Shown piece after piece: positions 32,691 through 42,687 of a DNA stretch of 64,000 nt. Below the pieces are notes generated by a model. The model was not told where the DNA came from. It searched no databases and saw nothing but the letters and a program-made list of their open reading frames with translations. Each line of letters begins with the position of its first letter. The first letter of the stretch is position 1. Made by a program: the position numbers and the translations under genes. Origin of the DNA: Euglena gracilis (lineage: Eukaryota > Euglenida > Euglenophyceae > Euglenales); the NCBI GenBank assembly GCA_039621445.1, contig CP154954.1, forward strand, positions 5,619,919 to 5,683,918. Reading direction: 5' to 3'.

Positions 32691-32805
32691 TTTGAAATTG
32701 ACCAACCTTTTTTGGCAACATCTAGATTTCCCCAAATTCTTGACCAACGAAACTGAAATTTCTGATTAAAATAATTTAAGACTGAATTTTGTTCATCCCA
32801 ATGGT

Positions 32806-33046
32806 CAAGGGGTTGTTGCTCACAAAGGGCCTGGCCGGGTGTTCATCATCATGGTACCTGCCTCCTCCATCTGCTCCTATTCTGTCTTCATCGCGTATGC
32901 CGAAATGACCTGCCACGCCAATAGTATTTTCCCAGTGCATGGCTACTCTTATGGGTTCATCCTGCTTGTCTTCTCCTCTGCCTTTTCGCTTGGAGCCACT
33001 GCGACTGGCTTTTTGGGCATTAGGGATCAGGGAATTGGACAGCATT
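32806..33046 (+). CDS. Amastin-like protein, exon 2 (approximate borders)
   Basis: The frame reads GRVFIIMVPASSICSYSVFI (helix 3), a short loop with one Cys (AEMTCHANSIFPVHGYS), then helix 4, GFILLVFSSAFSLGATATGF. It ends GIRDQGIGQH and a TAA unless spliced earlier. The hydrophobic pattern supplies the two helices missing from exon 1, on the same strand. I could not find conventional GT/AG borders in phase; euglenid genes often use non-conventional introns. Confidence 0.5.
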
Positions 33047-33223
33047 AAGGTACTGCATGGGCCTTTTTTTGCACGACATGCATCAGTGCATGTCAGAGCA
33101 TTTTTCCTGCTGTTGTGTTTTTTTTGAAGAATTCAAAAATCAAGAATTCAAGAATTCATATTTCCGCTTTTTTAAAAAAAGGTTGCTTAAATAGATTTTT
33201 TTTTGATTGAGCTCACTAATTGC

Positions 33224-33411
33224 CAGTTGTCCAGCACCCTGTTGCCAAGCTGAAGAAGTACCAGCTGCTTGATCTCGATGTGAAGGAGAAGGAGTTCTAT
33301 GTGGATGGGCAGGAGGTCCCGTTTGACGGGGTGTACGAGGAGTACAACCCGCATGCTGCCCCAACCCCCGTTCCGACCACTGACTCTCCGCACCACGTGG
33401 TTCTCTACTGA
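33224..33411 (+). CDS. Amastin-like protein, exon 3 (C-terminal tail)
   Basis: An AG (ATTGCCAG) precedes a frame reading VVQHPVAKLKKYQLLDLDVK, then EKEFYVDGQEVPFDGVYEEY and a Pro/Thr-rich end closing with HHVVLY and TGA. It is hydrophilic and would be the cytoplasmic tail after helix 4. Both YEEYNPH and the Pro-rich end look like protein-interaction motifs. The roughly 180-base interval before it would be the second intron. Assignment to the same gene rests on strand, order and helix count. Confidence 0.5.
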
Positions 33412-33522
33412 GCTCTCCAGCCTGCTCCTCTACCCCGTGCTTGACCAAGCCGCAGTGATGTATCCTGTGAATGAGGAGTTTCTCGTGTTTTGTGTTGTTC
33501 CAAGAGCTTACAACACACGCTC

Positions 33523-33561
33523 AGCCGCGCGCACACACACGCACACGCGCGCGCGCGCGCA

Positions 33562-33599
<38 letters not shown>

Positions 33600-33601
33600 C
33601 A
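33523..33601 (+). repeat. CA and GA microsatellites
   Basis: An alternating CA/CG tract is followed directly by a (GA)n tract, just beyond the stop of the amastin-like gene. Confidence 0.9.
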
Positions 33602-33629
33602 GCACAAAGCAGGTGGGGGAAATGCGTTT

Positions 33630-34235
33630 CGCATTTTTTCGCATTTTTGCGCATTTTTTGCGCATTTTTGTCAATTTTTCAAAAATGCGCATTTTTGCGC
33701 ATTTTTTGCAATCCCCCCCCCCATTTTTGCACATTGTCCTGAGTTTGTGACATTCCTAAGGGAAAAAGGACTTAGACAAAAAAAATTTTCCAACAGTAAA
33801 CCCAAAATTAAACCAAAATCACCAAAAAGAGCTGAAATGAAGGCATTTTGGCCAAAAAAGTGCGAAAATGGGTTCGTTGGTTACAGAAATGGGTCAGTTG
33901 AACATGGGCAAAATTCGGTGAGCATGTGATTTGGGTGGAAAATGTGCAAAAATGGCAAAATGTGCAAAATTGGGCAAAAAAAGGCGCAAAAAAGGCGCAA
34001 AATTGAAAATGTGCAAAATTGGGCAAAAAAATTCGCAAAAAAGGCGCAAAAATTGAAAATGTGCAAAATTGGGCAAAAAAGGCGCAAAAAAGGCGCAAAT
34101 TGAAAATATGCAAAATTGGGCAAAAAAATGCGCAAAAAAGGCGCACAAATTGAAAATGTGCAAAATTGGGCAAAAAAATGCGCAAAAAAATGCATTTTTT
34201 GCGCATTTTTTTGCGCATTTTTGCGCATTTTTTCC
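33630..34235. repeat. GCGCATTTTT / GCGCAAAAA repeat block
   Basis: GCGCATTTTTGCGCATTTTT units at 33630-33715 face GCGCAAAAAAGGCGCAAA units with GTGCAAAATTGGGCAAAA spacers (about 45-50 bp period, 33945-34185) and return to GCGCATTTTT at 34195-34230. The two orientations could fold back. Open frames rich in F, A and C on the minus strand are artefacts. Confidence 0.8.
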
Positions 34236-34485
34236 GAGGGCCGTCCAGCGCATCCCCCCCCCCCCTGCACAAAGACAAACCCAAAGTGCACAGAAGGAGA
34301 AAATAAAGAAATGAAGATGGTTGGTGTTTCGTCGCTTTGCTTACACCCCAACCCCTGAAATTTTCACTCTTCACACCGTATATTATTGCACTTCCGGTCA
34401 ATTTTTTGCATTTTATCTCAAAAATGTTTGCGTGCCAATTACTTGTTTGCACTTTACACATATGGCATAAAGTGGAGCCCCCACA

Positions 34486-34949
34486 GTCGAGTGTGGGGTA
34501 CTGTGGGGGGTAAGTGTGGGAGGTAAGTGTGGGGTGACAGTGGGGGGGAGTGTGGGGGGTAAGTGTGGGGTGACAGTGGGGGGGAGTCAATCTGGGCTAA
34601 ATTCTGTCCACCCCTTTCGATCCTAGTGTATTTTATACCGGCCGTCACTGCTGCACCAGATCACACACCCACGGCCGAAACTCCTCCCGCATGAGAGCGC
34701 ACCTGCCCCTGAAGGGTTTTGTTCACTTGCCGCTATCTTCGTGTTCGGAAGATATGGATTTTGTTAATTTGGATCTGGGGGAGGGTCCGCCCCCCCCTCC
34801 CCAGGACGAGGCCAAAGGCCCAGTGAGTCAAAAAATGACACTCAAACGTTGGGCCACATGCAGGAATCTGGCAATTTCCTTTTCACACAAAAGGGGAGTG
34901 TGGGGGTTAAGTGTGGGGTGACAGTGGGGGGGGGAGTGTGGGGGGGGGG
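34486..34949 (+). repeat. GTGTGGGG minisatellite in two patches
   Basis: Units of GGGGTAAGTGTGGGGTGACA and GTGGGGGGGAG repeat at 34486-34595 and again at 34895-34949. The 300 bases between the patches show no recognisable gene. Confidence 0.75.
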
Positions 34950-35349
34950 CAGGGTTCGATACAAGGAGGGCGTACATGGTTTAGGTGGGGGGGTGTCCCC
35001 CCCCCCCCCCTGGCCCGCAGGGGGGGTCCGGACCACCCCCCCCCACCTGCAAGGGGGGTCCGGACCGACCCTCGGGGGGTACCCGGGACCCCCCCCCCAA
35101 AAAAGGGTCAATTTTTTCCTCCGGCACTTTGCGCCGAAATTTTTTTTTGCATTTTTGGCCAATTTTTGCCCAAAAAAAAGTGCCCAAAATGGCACTTTTG
35201 GTCGTTTTGGGGGGTCAAAATTTTTTCGGTCACCCTGACCGCGCCACTGTTTAAGTGGGGGGGGTGTCCCCCCCACCCCCCCCCCCCCTGGCCCGCAGGG
35301 GGGGGGGGTCCGGCCCCCCCCCCCCCTCCTCTCCTTATATCGAACCCTG
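34950..35349. mobile_element. hAT-like MITE, family 3, copy 1
   Basis: It starts CAGGGTTCGATACAAGGAGG and ends CCTTATATCGAACCCTG. It lies between G-runs, so an 8-G target duplication would be invisible. It shares GGGCGTACATGGTTTAG, CTGGCCCGCA, TTTGCGCCGAAATTTTTTTT and GGCACTTTTGGTCGTTTTGG with 37847-38247. Confidence 0.7.
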
Positions 35350-36900
35350 GGGGGGGGACCAGCCAGCCGGCTCTGTACAGATGATTGGCTGCGACAATTC
35401 TGGAGGTCGGGCCGACCATGAGCGAAAATTTTGTGCTAACCTAGTCGTCTTTCGGTCCTCTGGGTGGGGGGCTGCCCCCCCCCCCCCCGCTAATGATAAA
35501 CTCCCCCCCCCCCTTTATGTGCTGCCATTTAAGGTTGCCATGACCGAACCCCCCCCCCCCCGGGGCATTGGTTTTTGAACAGTGAACTGACTGGTTTTTT
35601 GAAAGTGGAAAGTGACCCCCCTTGGGGGTCACGAAGGAATGCTATGGTTGGAAGCACCAAAACACCACAAAGCACCAAACTTTTGGGTCTGCCGGACCCC
35701 ACCCTCCCCGGGTGAAGGGGTCCCCCATTTGGTTGGTGGGGGGGGGGCTGGTCCTCCCACAAGGCCCCAGCTGGGTCCAAAGCAAAACAGAGACAAGAAT
35801 GTGGCGTGAGAGGCTCCTCACCAGGGGCTGACGGTTGCCGCAGCATTGTTTCAAGAAAACATCATCTCACATATGCCAAAGCAGACGCGAAATGCTCTTT
35901 GCCCTGTTTTTTTTGAATATCTTTTTTTCACCTGTGAGCACCAAGCCCCCCCCTCCCGATAGTGTCCCATGCCCCCTGCCTCAGGACCTGGCCGGCTGGT
36001 CCTAAAGGAATTTTATTGACCCCCCCCCTGATAGTGGCCCATACCCACCCTGCAAAATATGCTCTGCATATCTCCCCATGAGACTGTTTTTGTCAAAATT
36101 TTCAGCAGATTTTGGTCCTTTTTGCTGGACAGTGGCTGTGGACTTGTTTGGTGTTTTGACAGGAAACCTGAGGGGCTTCCAATTGGGGGGGGGGGATGAA
36201 CAACTTTTTCGGCGCTTTGGGCTGCCCAGCACTCCTGCAAAAGCTGCTGCCCCCCCCCCTTCACCTGAACACGACCAAAAATGAGATATTTTTCCGCATC
36301 TTTTCAGCACAATTTTCATATATTTCTGGAGTGACCCCCTCCCCCCCCCCGGGGGTCGGTAAAAAAAATTGTATGACTGGAACCTGCAGACGAGAGAGGA
36401 CTTTTTAAAATATAAAAACTGTGTGTTCACCTCTGGGCACTTTTCGAAAAACCAGTCAGTCACTTTTTTTCGGGAAACCAGTAAGTCACTACCCCCCCCC
36501 CCCGGGGGTCGGCCACTAAATTTGACCAAAAAAATGGAAAAAAGGCCAAAATTTTTCCGGCGCCGGGTCACTTTAGTGGTTTTTTGCCGACCCCCCCCCC
36601 CCCAGGGGGGTCCGGGCCAAAAACCAGTCAAAAACAGTCAGTCACTCCGAAAAAATCAGCCACTCACCCCCCCAGGGGGGGTGTTGGCCAGTGCTTAAGC
36701 AATTGTCTGGTTCCAGTCCAAAAGAAATCTGTTTGGTTGCAGTGGTTCAGTTTGCCAATTCCCTCTGTTCCACAAGAGCATTTCCTCATCATCATGCGTA
36801 TAAAAGCCAAACCAACCGACACTGTACTTGTACTTTGGTGGCCCATGTTGTCTGCAAATCAGACCCATTACCTTTCTGTGTTGTTGTCAGCTTTGTTTCT
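35350..36900. other. G/C-run-rich DNA, no supported gene
   Basis: Repeated C-runs, a GACTGGAACC (36376) / GGTTCCAGTC (36710) pair that may bound a 350-bp TIR element, and CAGTCAGTCACT motifs are the only structures I see. One stretch (36715-36920) has coding-like composition in one frame but no splice signals I can defend. Confidence 0.35.
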
Positions 36901-37221
36901 TCACCTGTTCCGAAGTTGAGAGGGATGAAATGGGGGGCAGGGGCGTACTCAGAATCACCAGAACAATCCAATGATGTCTGAAGAAAACCTTGCTCCCCTG
37001 AATTTGGACAGACCCGAAGCATGTTCCTCACAGAAGAACGACGGAGTGCCCAAATTGTGCAAAAATAGCAGCAGAGGCACTCTGGAAAGTGAAACAAAAA
37101 TGAGGATTTCAGCAAGAAGTTTTTCAAGGATGATCCCCACAAGCATTCAGTAAGGTTTCATCCTCCCCTCTCACCCCCCCTGTTCTTCTCAGTCTTTCCT
37201 CCTTTTCTTTTCTTTGCACAA

Positions 37222-37392
37222 GGGATCAGGTCCATTGTGGGCACATTCACCCCCGTCAAGCAGCGACATGCATCATCCATAGCGCACAGGATTACGGAAG
37301 CGGAATGCAATCCCTTCCGTCCCTTCGCTCTCATTTTGCACGCGACAAAAGTGGGAGTTCAGGGAACCCCCAGGACGACTGGATCTCCCCTG
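37222..37392 (+). CDS. Candidate internal exon, unknown protein
   Basis: A clear pyrimidine tract and AG (TTTTCTTTTCTTTGCACAAG) precede this stretch and GTATGTCTTC follows it, so both borders look like a conventional intron pair. One frame is open throughout and reads GTFTPVKQRHASSIAHRITE, then AECNPFRPFALILHATKVGV. I do not recognise the protein and cannot place the flanking exons with confidence. Confidence 0.3.
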
Positions 37393-37439
37393 GTATGTCT
37401 TCTTGTCTTTCTTCTCTTCTGGTCAGGGATTTTTTTTAA

Positions 37440-37680
37440 ATTTGGACCCCCGGGGGGGGGGGGGGGGGGGGGAGGGGGGGTGGGTCCGGCCGTGCCCCCC
37501 CCCGGGGGGGGTGCCCCCGGAGGGGGGTGGGATATACTTTTCGGCGCCGCAGGCGCCGAAAAAATTCTATTTTAGCATTTTTCGCGATTTTCGGCCATTT
37601 TTTGTGGGTCCCCCCCCCCCCCCCCCCCCCCCCGGGGGGGCCCCCCCCAGGGGGTGGGTGGGTGGTGGGGCCCCCCCCCT
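37440..37680. repeat. Very long G and C homopolymer runs
   Basis: A G-run with one A interruption (37450-37482), GCGCCGCAGGCGCC hairpin sequence (37543-37556) and a C-run of more than 20 (37611-37633) occur within 240 bases. Length in such runs is unreliable in assemblies. Confidence 0.85.
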
Positions 37681-37846
37681 CCCCCTCCGGTCTTAAAAAA
37701 ACCCCTGCTTCTGGTTCACGTTTGTGTTTGCAAAAATGTGCCATTGATAGGCTCATTGCGGGAAATTGGTGATGGATTTTTGGTGGTAGCCACCAGTCGC
37801 TAGCGACCATTGGTGGTCGGGCCGACCACCCATAATAAGTCCACCC

Positions 37847-37894
37847 CAGGGTTTGATATAAGGAGGGCGTACATGGTTTAGGCCCCCCCCCCCG

Positions 37895-37933
<39 letters not shown>

Positions 37934-38247
37934 TGGCCCGCATGGGTGAGGGTCCGGACCACCCCCCCCACACCTGCAAGGGGGGTCCGAACCGACCCTG
38001 GGGGGGTATCCGGGACCCCCCCCCCAAAGGGTCAATTTTTTCCTTCGGCGCTTTGCGCCGAATTTTTTTTTGCATTTTTGGCACATTTTTGCCCAAAAAG
38101 TGCCCAAAATGGCACTTTTGGTCGTTTTGGGGGTCAAAAATTTTCGGTCACCCAGACCGCGCCATTGTTAAGGTGGGGGGGTGTCCCCCCCTCCTGGCCC
38201 GCAAGGGGGGATCCAGACCCCCCCACCTGTCCTTATATCGAACCCTG
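37847..38247. mobile_element. hAT-like MITE, family 3, copy 2, with 8-bp target duplication
   Basis: The element starts CAGGGTTTGATATAAGGAGG and ends CCTTATATCGAACCCTG. GTCCACCC lies immediately outside both ends (37839-37846 and 38248-38255). An 8-bp target duplication and CAGGG termini fit the hAT superfamily. It has no transposase. A C-run of over 30 with one G sits inside at 37887-37931. Confidence 0.8.
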
Positions 38248-38439
38248 GTCCACCCCCCTCTAAAGAAATTTTGAAGCCCCCCCCCAAAAAATTTCAATCA
38301 AATGTGAAGGAAAATGACTCAAAACCCACCCAAATGCCTTCCAAAACCTCCATTTGGGGGTTAATTTGCAATGTGTGCAAGGCAAGGATGGCCGAGTTGC
38401 GCTGGCTCAAGAAGAATTCAAGATAATTCATGGTTTTCG

Positions 38440-38870
38440 ACATGGGATTTGAAGAATTCAAGCAAACACCTGAATTTTTCCCACTCAGGGTTTTTGCCTC
38501 TGCCGAGTGTGAAGTTCGGCTCCCAGTCGCCCTGCTTCGTCTTGTATATATTTCGCTGTGTATTTGTCCAGTCAGCGATTCGGGCCTAAATGGGATCTCA
38601 TCCAATGCTCAGGAAATGAACTCTGGATACAGGTGTTGCGCATCTGAATCTATCCCAGGTGATTGCACCGGATCGGACCCAGCCGGCGCAAAAGGGTACA
38701 TTTGAGCCATCGACTGCACTGGGACGGGGAACTTTTTTTTTGCTTCAGGACCGCCCAGGATGGATGTGAAATATTTGTGCAAAGTGATGGACTTGCCGCA
38801 ATCAATTTGTGCTGGGACTTGGTGTCGTGCAAGGATGGATGGGTGTGGCCCGCCTATCTCATGCCTTGAT
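38440..38870 (+). CDS. Candidate exons of an unknown Cys-rich protein
   Basis: One frame to 38705 reads RVFASAECEVRLPVALLRLV, then NAQEMNSGYRCCASESIPGD and CTGSDPAGAKGYI and a stop. After a pyrimidine-AG (TTTTGCTTCAG, 38748) another frame reads AQDGCEIFVQSDGLAAINLC and WDLVSCKDGWVWPAYLMP and a stop. Both are protein-like and Cys-rich, as in secreted domains. I do not recognise them, and their joining is not resolved. Confidence 0.25.
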
Positions 38871-39840
38871 TCATATGAGATCAGTGGGAATCTCAGTTCC
38901 CCCCATCATATTCCATGGATGCCCGCCTGGCATTATGGATTGTCACCCCATTTTGGGGACAGAACACCACCATATGCACTCATCAGGCTTCATTATTTCA
39001 TTACCAAAGTTGCACATTAGATGGGGTCATCGTCATCAGGGATTTCCAGATTAATAGCAATCAGGGCTGGCCAAAACTCATTTTGGGGTCGAAAACTGAT
39101 GTGTTTTTTTTTGCATAATTGGTGGTTTTCAGGGCATTCTAACAGTTTCGGTTTCTTTTAGGACCTTTTTGACGGCTCATTTTCCCGGGGGGGGGGGCTC
39201 TAGGGGCTTTACGGCCAAGCACCTATAGTAAAAATGGCCGAAAATGAAATTTTGGGCTCTATAGGTGGGGGTCCCGAAAATGGCCGAAAATGGCCGAAAA
39301 TGAGAAAAAATTTGATGCAAATTTTTTCGAATTTTTTTTGCCTAACAGTTTCTTTTTTCCTGGCGACTGATTCTTGTCTCTGTGCAGCCTCTCTGCTTTT
39401 GTTATTATGCCTGCAAAGCTGAATGTTTTGATGGCATTTCAGAAAATTTTGGTGACAAGGGCGATGCTGGCATTTTTTTTGTATATTTTGAAGAATCAAA
39501 CCCATTTTTGGGATAATTTCACAAATCTCCAGTATTACACCCATCTAGGCCATTTTGGATCAATTTTTGCTAATTTTGGGGATATTTCGCACTGATTTGG
39601 CAAATATGGGGCCGATTGGGTCAATACGAGCACATTTTATGGCATTTTTTTTGGCCATTTTGCACCATTTTGGTGATGTTGGGTAATTTTTTACATTTTT
39701 TTGTGAACATTGTTGGCGTTTTTGGGCAAGTTTAGGTTATTTGAAGCCATTTTCGGTCATTTTGGTTGCTTTTTGGGGCCTTTTGCGGTCAATTTTAAGT
39801 CTTTTTGTGGTCATTATTTGGGTTTCTGTGGTCATTTTGC
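38871..39840. other. No supported gene
   Basis: The sequence is T-rich with repeated GGCCGAAAATG and GGCCATTTTG words (39230-39310, 39545-39790). Nothing coding or mobile is supported. Confidence 0.4.
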
Positions 39841-39849
39841 TAGGTTGGG

Positions 39850-39990
39850 AGCCAGTGGATGCAGTGGTTGCAGATTCTAGACAAGATGCAATGGATGCAG
39901 ATGCTGAACAAGATGCAGACATTGGACACGATGTCGACACTGGACAAGATGCAGATGCTGTACAAGATGCAGCTGCTGGACAAGATTAAG
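39850..39990 (+). repeat. 18-bp repeat encoding an Asp-Ala-Gln track
   Basis: About eight imperfect units of GGACAAGATGCAGATGCT occur. One frame reads SRQDAMDADAEQDADIGHDV and continues in the same style to a TAA. It could be a low-complexity acidic tail or simple satellite DNA; no flanking domain supports a gene. Confidence 0.6.
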
Positions 39991-40431
39991 ATCTTGACAA
40001 GATTCAGGTATTGGACAAGATGCACACACCTCAAGCTGAGCGCACTTTCTCCCAATTTCGCCACTCCCAGACGGATGATTGTCTCAACATGACGGATGGA
40101 ATTTTACATCAAGGCTTCTTTGAAGTCATGCCTCTCTTCTCCTGCCGTTATGCCCGACCATGGAACATATGCTGCTCAGCGAACCACCTCCAAATGGGTT
40201 ATTTGGGCCAAAGCTGATGACATTTCAGAAAATTGTGGTGACAAGGTGCAACCAAGCAAAGTATGTGAAGTGTTTTTTTCTCTGTTAAAGGTGTGATTCC
40301 TGCGTTAGGTTTATTGCACACGAGTGGATGGGATCTAACAGTGCCACCATCAAACAATGTTGCCCGAATGTTGCTTGGGGTATCAAGTTGGAATAGGTGA
40401 GGAGGGGAAGTTGTTTGTGAAAAGCATCCAC
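39991..40431. other. No supported gene
   Basis: A stretch of balanced composition with short open frames and no motif I can name. CATTTCAGAAAATT(G/T)TGGTGACAAGG (39436 and 40221) occurs twice. Confidence 0.35.
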
Positions 40432-40439
40432 GCCAAGAG

Positions 40440-40939
40440 CAGGGAATTTCTTAAGCCGGAGGGTACCCTACCCCCCGGGGGGGGGGTCCAGCCAGCCAGC
40501 AGCTCAAATCCAGCCAGCAGCCCAAATTCGGGCTGGGGGCCCCCCCCCCCCCCCCGGGGTCGACTGAAATAAAGTCGGGTCCAGCCCGGCCGGAGGCCGG
40601 GCCAGCCGGCCGAAGGCCGGGCCAGCCGGCCGCAGGCTGGCCAGCCAACTGGGCTTCCCAGCTCACCTATCCCTGCATTTTTTCCCCTCACCACAGTTTC
40701 CTCCATCACAGCCCCCAGCCTTGACCAAGCTCCATCCACCAAAATGTCGAAATTGCAAAAATGTGTTAGAAAATTTTGTTTTTCACCGACCCAGCCCAGC
40801 CCAGCCCCCTCCAGCCCCGGACCCCCCCCCCCCCCCCCCGGGGGGGGGTCCAGCCAGCAGCTCAAATCCAGCCAGCAGCCTTTTTGCCAGCCGGAGGCTG
40901 GACCCCCCCCCCCCCGGGGGGTCCTTAAGAAATTCCCTG
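40440..40939. mobile_element. hAT-like MITE, family 2, copy 2, with 8-bp target duplication
   Basis: The ends are CAGGGAATTTCTTAAG and CTTAAGAAATTCCCTG. GCCAAGAG flanks both sides exactly (40432-40439, 40940-40947). This fits a non-autonomous hAT element. Internal CCAGCCAGCAGCTCAAATCC repeats and GGCCGGAGGCCGG hairpins fill it, with no coding capacity. Confidence 0.85.
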
Positions 40940-41399
40940 GCCAAGAGGCTTGAAGAGAAAAGCACCAGTTTTGGTGTTGCCACCCACCATTGTGGTTAAT
41001 ATGTCATGTGCCAACCGCTCTCATGAAGCGTCCCAAGAACCCCCAGCAAAAAAGAAGACCAAAGTGGACAAGAGCCTCTCTGGCAGGCAACCAATGGTCG
41101 GTAGGAACGACCTCCATTGTTTTCCATTTCAGAAGCATCCAAACCCTTGGCCCAACCCTGTGGAACATACAGAGGGGCTATTTCACCTGCCAGACACCTA
41201 AATTCGAAGGCCGACTAAGTTCATCAGGGGGTGCGTTTTGGCCATCCTTGCCTTGCACACACACAAGGGGATTTTGTTATTTTGGGGAAACAAACAGGTC
41301 GGGCCGACCATTGTCGGCCCGACCTATAGCAGGGGGGGGGGAATTGATATCCGAAATTTTTCCGCAATTTTCCGCAATTTTTTTTACATTTTTTTTCGC

Positions 41400-41577
41400 A
41401 GAATGTTTTTCCCACCACCGAAGATGGAAGATGAGTTCAGGCCATTCTTCAAATGGATCAACAGGTGTGCTATTGTGTTTTGTTTCCCCCCCAATTTCCA
41501 ATTTTTCTCACAGGTGCACCACTGGTCACAGGATTGGGTGCGTCCTACCTGTGCATAGAACTTCAAGCGGTTGATTT
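41400..41577 (+). CDS. Candidate pair of short exons separated by a 49-base intron
   Basis: TTTTTTTTCGCAG (ending 41401) precedes MFFPPPKMEDEFRPFFKWIN. A GTGTGC donor at 41465 and a TTTTTCTCACAG acceptor ending at 41513 bracket a 49-base intron. Splicing moves the reading frame to one ending RTSSG and TGA at about 41577. Borders look genuine; the protein is not recognised. Confidence 0.3.
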
Positions 41578-42494
41578 GTGCTCGCCTGCATCGACGTGGG
41601 TGTTGCAGTGTTCTGAACCTCACAATTGAAAAATTTCTAAGTCCCCTCAAGCAGAAATGTGTATATTCCTGATATCAATTTTTCCGCAATTCTTCCGCAA
41701 TTTTTCCGAAGGCCTCCGATATCAATTATCCCCCCCTGCCTATAGTCAAAAGCCTTTTGAAAAAAGGGGGTAATGCGGTTCATTGGCTGTATTTATCGAC
41801 CTCCAGAGGTCGGCCCGACCTCCGGGATCGTCATAGCCAATCATCCGCCCGGGTGTCTTTGAGCAAAAGCTCATTGTGCAAGAATCTCCTTTTCTGTTTC
41901 TTTTCCCCCGTGGACGGGATTTTGAAGATATTTTGGATTTGCGTGCCATCCGGGCGGTGCCCCCCCCCCCCCCGTTGAGGCCACATGCACTCCACAGCTC
42001 CAAATCCCCCCACCTCGTCAATTGGTCAATTTCAGCCTTGGTTCCATCACCTGACTGAGTTGGGAGAATGCAAATGAGGCCTGAGTCTGACCCCAAGAAT
42101 TGCAGTTGTTGGCATAGCTGTTGGCAGTGCCATATGCTATGGAATCAGCGAGAACAGCGTTGCCGAATATCCGCCGCTGTTTGCCCTCCAGCTTTGCAAA
42201 GCTTTGCCATCGCTATAAAAGTTCAAGGTGTTTTGCTATTTCAATTTCCACATTTTGCAGTTTTCAACTTCCACTCTAATGTAACATGCTTACCATGTTT
42301 GACTCCACCCCTCGGGACTGGGAAGTTTTTAATGTGGGACGCCAACCCCGCCGCGACAGGAACCCTGGGATTGGCCTCTGGCGGTGTAGGATCTTTATTT
42401 CCTCCCTCTTCTTCAGGAGAGCGGACATGAACTCCTGCGTACGCCCCCTTAAACGTACTTGGGGTCACAATTCTTTGCACCCTCGCCCTCTCTC
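41578..42494. other. No confirmed gene upstream of the DIRS-like element
   Basis: One 39-codon stretch (42099-42218) reads IAVVGIAVGSAICYGISENS and could be a last exon with a membrane helix, but no splice border supports it. GAGGTCGGCCCGACCTC (41809) is another palindrome of the GGTCGGCCCGACC type. Confidence 0.3.
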
Positions 42495-42613
42495 GGACCC
42501 CCCTTGCTCCGCACTTTGGCTCGATGGGACCTGTCTTTCCTCGCCGGCTATTGTTGTTTGTGTTTTTTGCTCCGCGTCTTCCCCTTACTGCTTTTCGCGC
42601 CGGCAGTTGGCTG
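42495..42613 (+). repeat. Left terminal repeat of DIRS-1
   Basis: GGACCCCCCTTGCTCCGCAC onward (35 bp) is the reverse complement of 46658-46692. GACCTGTCTTTCCTCGCCGG onward to 42613 is the reverse complement of 46830-46920 with few mismatches. The first start codon follows 75 bases later. Confidence 0.85.
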
Positions 42614-42687
42614 TGACGTAGCCCTGCTACAAAGAAAAGTTTCGAACACAAGTTTTCAAGCAAGCAAAAGCAAAAACAAAGACAAGA

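Larger units (their letters stand above)
23066..32805 (+). other. Presumed first intron of the amastin-like gene (about 9.7 kb), repeat-filled
   Basis: Between the first two recognisable exons lie foldbacks, minisatellites, MITEs and long G/C runs, listed separately. No convincing exon was found inside. Stretches with nothing specific are 23170-23640, 26100-26700 (C/G runs only) and 27560-29400 (G/C runs plus A/T-rich sequence near 28440-28650). If the exon grouping is wrong, this is simply intergenic repeat DNA. Confidence 0.45.

Noticed and set aside
33808-34590. 260-codon open frame rich in Phe, Ala and Cys on the minus strand
   Set aside because: It is an artefact of the GCGCAAAAA/GTGCAAAATTGGGC repeats.
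42099-42218. Possible last exon with a membrane helix (IAVVGIAVGSAICYGISENS)
   Set aside because: Protein-like, but no acceptor in phase and no neighbouring exon was found; the length is compatible with chance.
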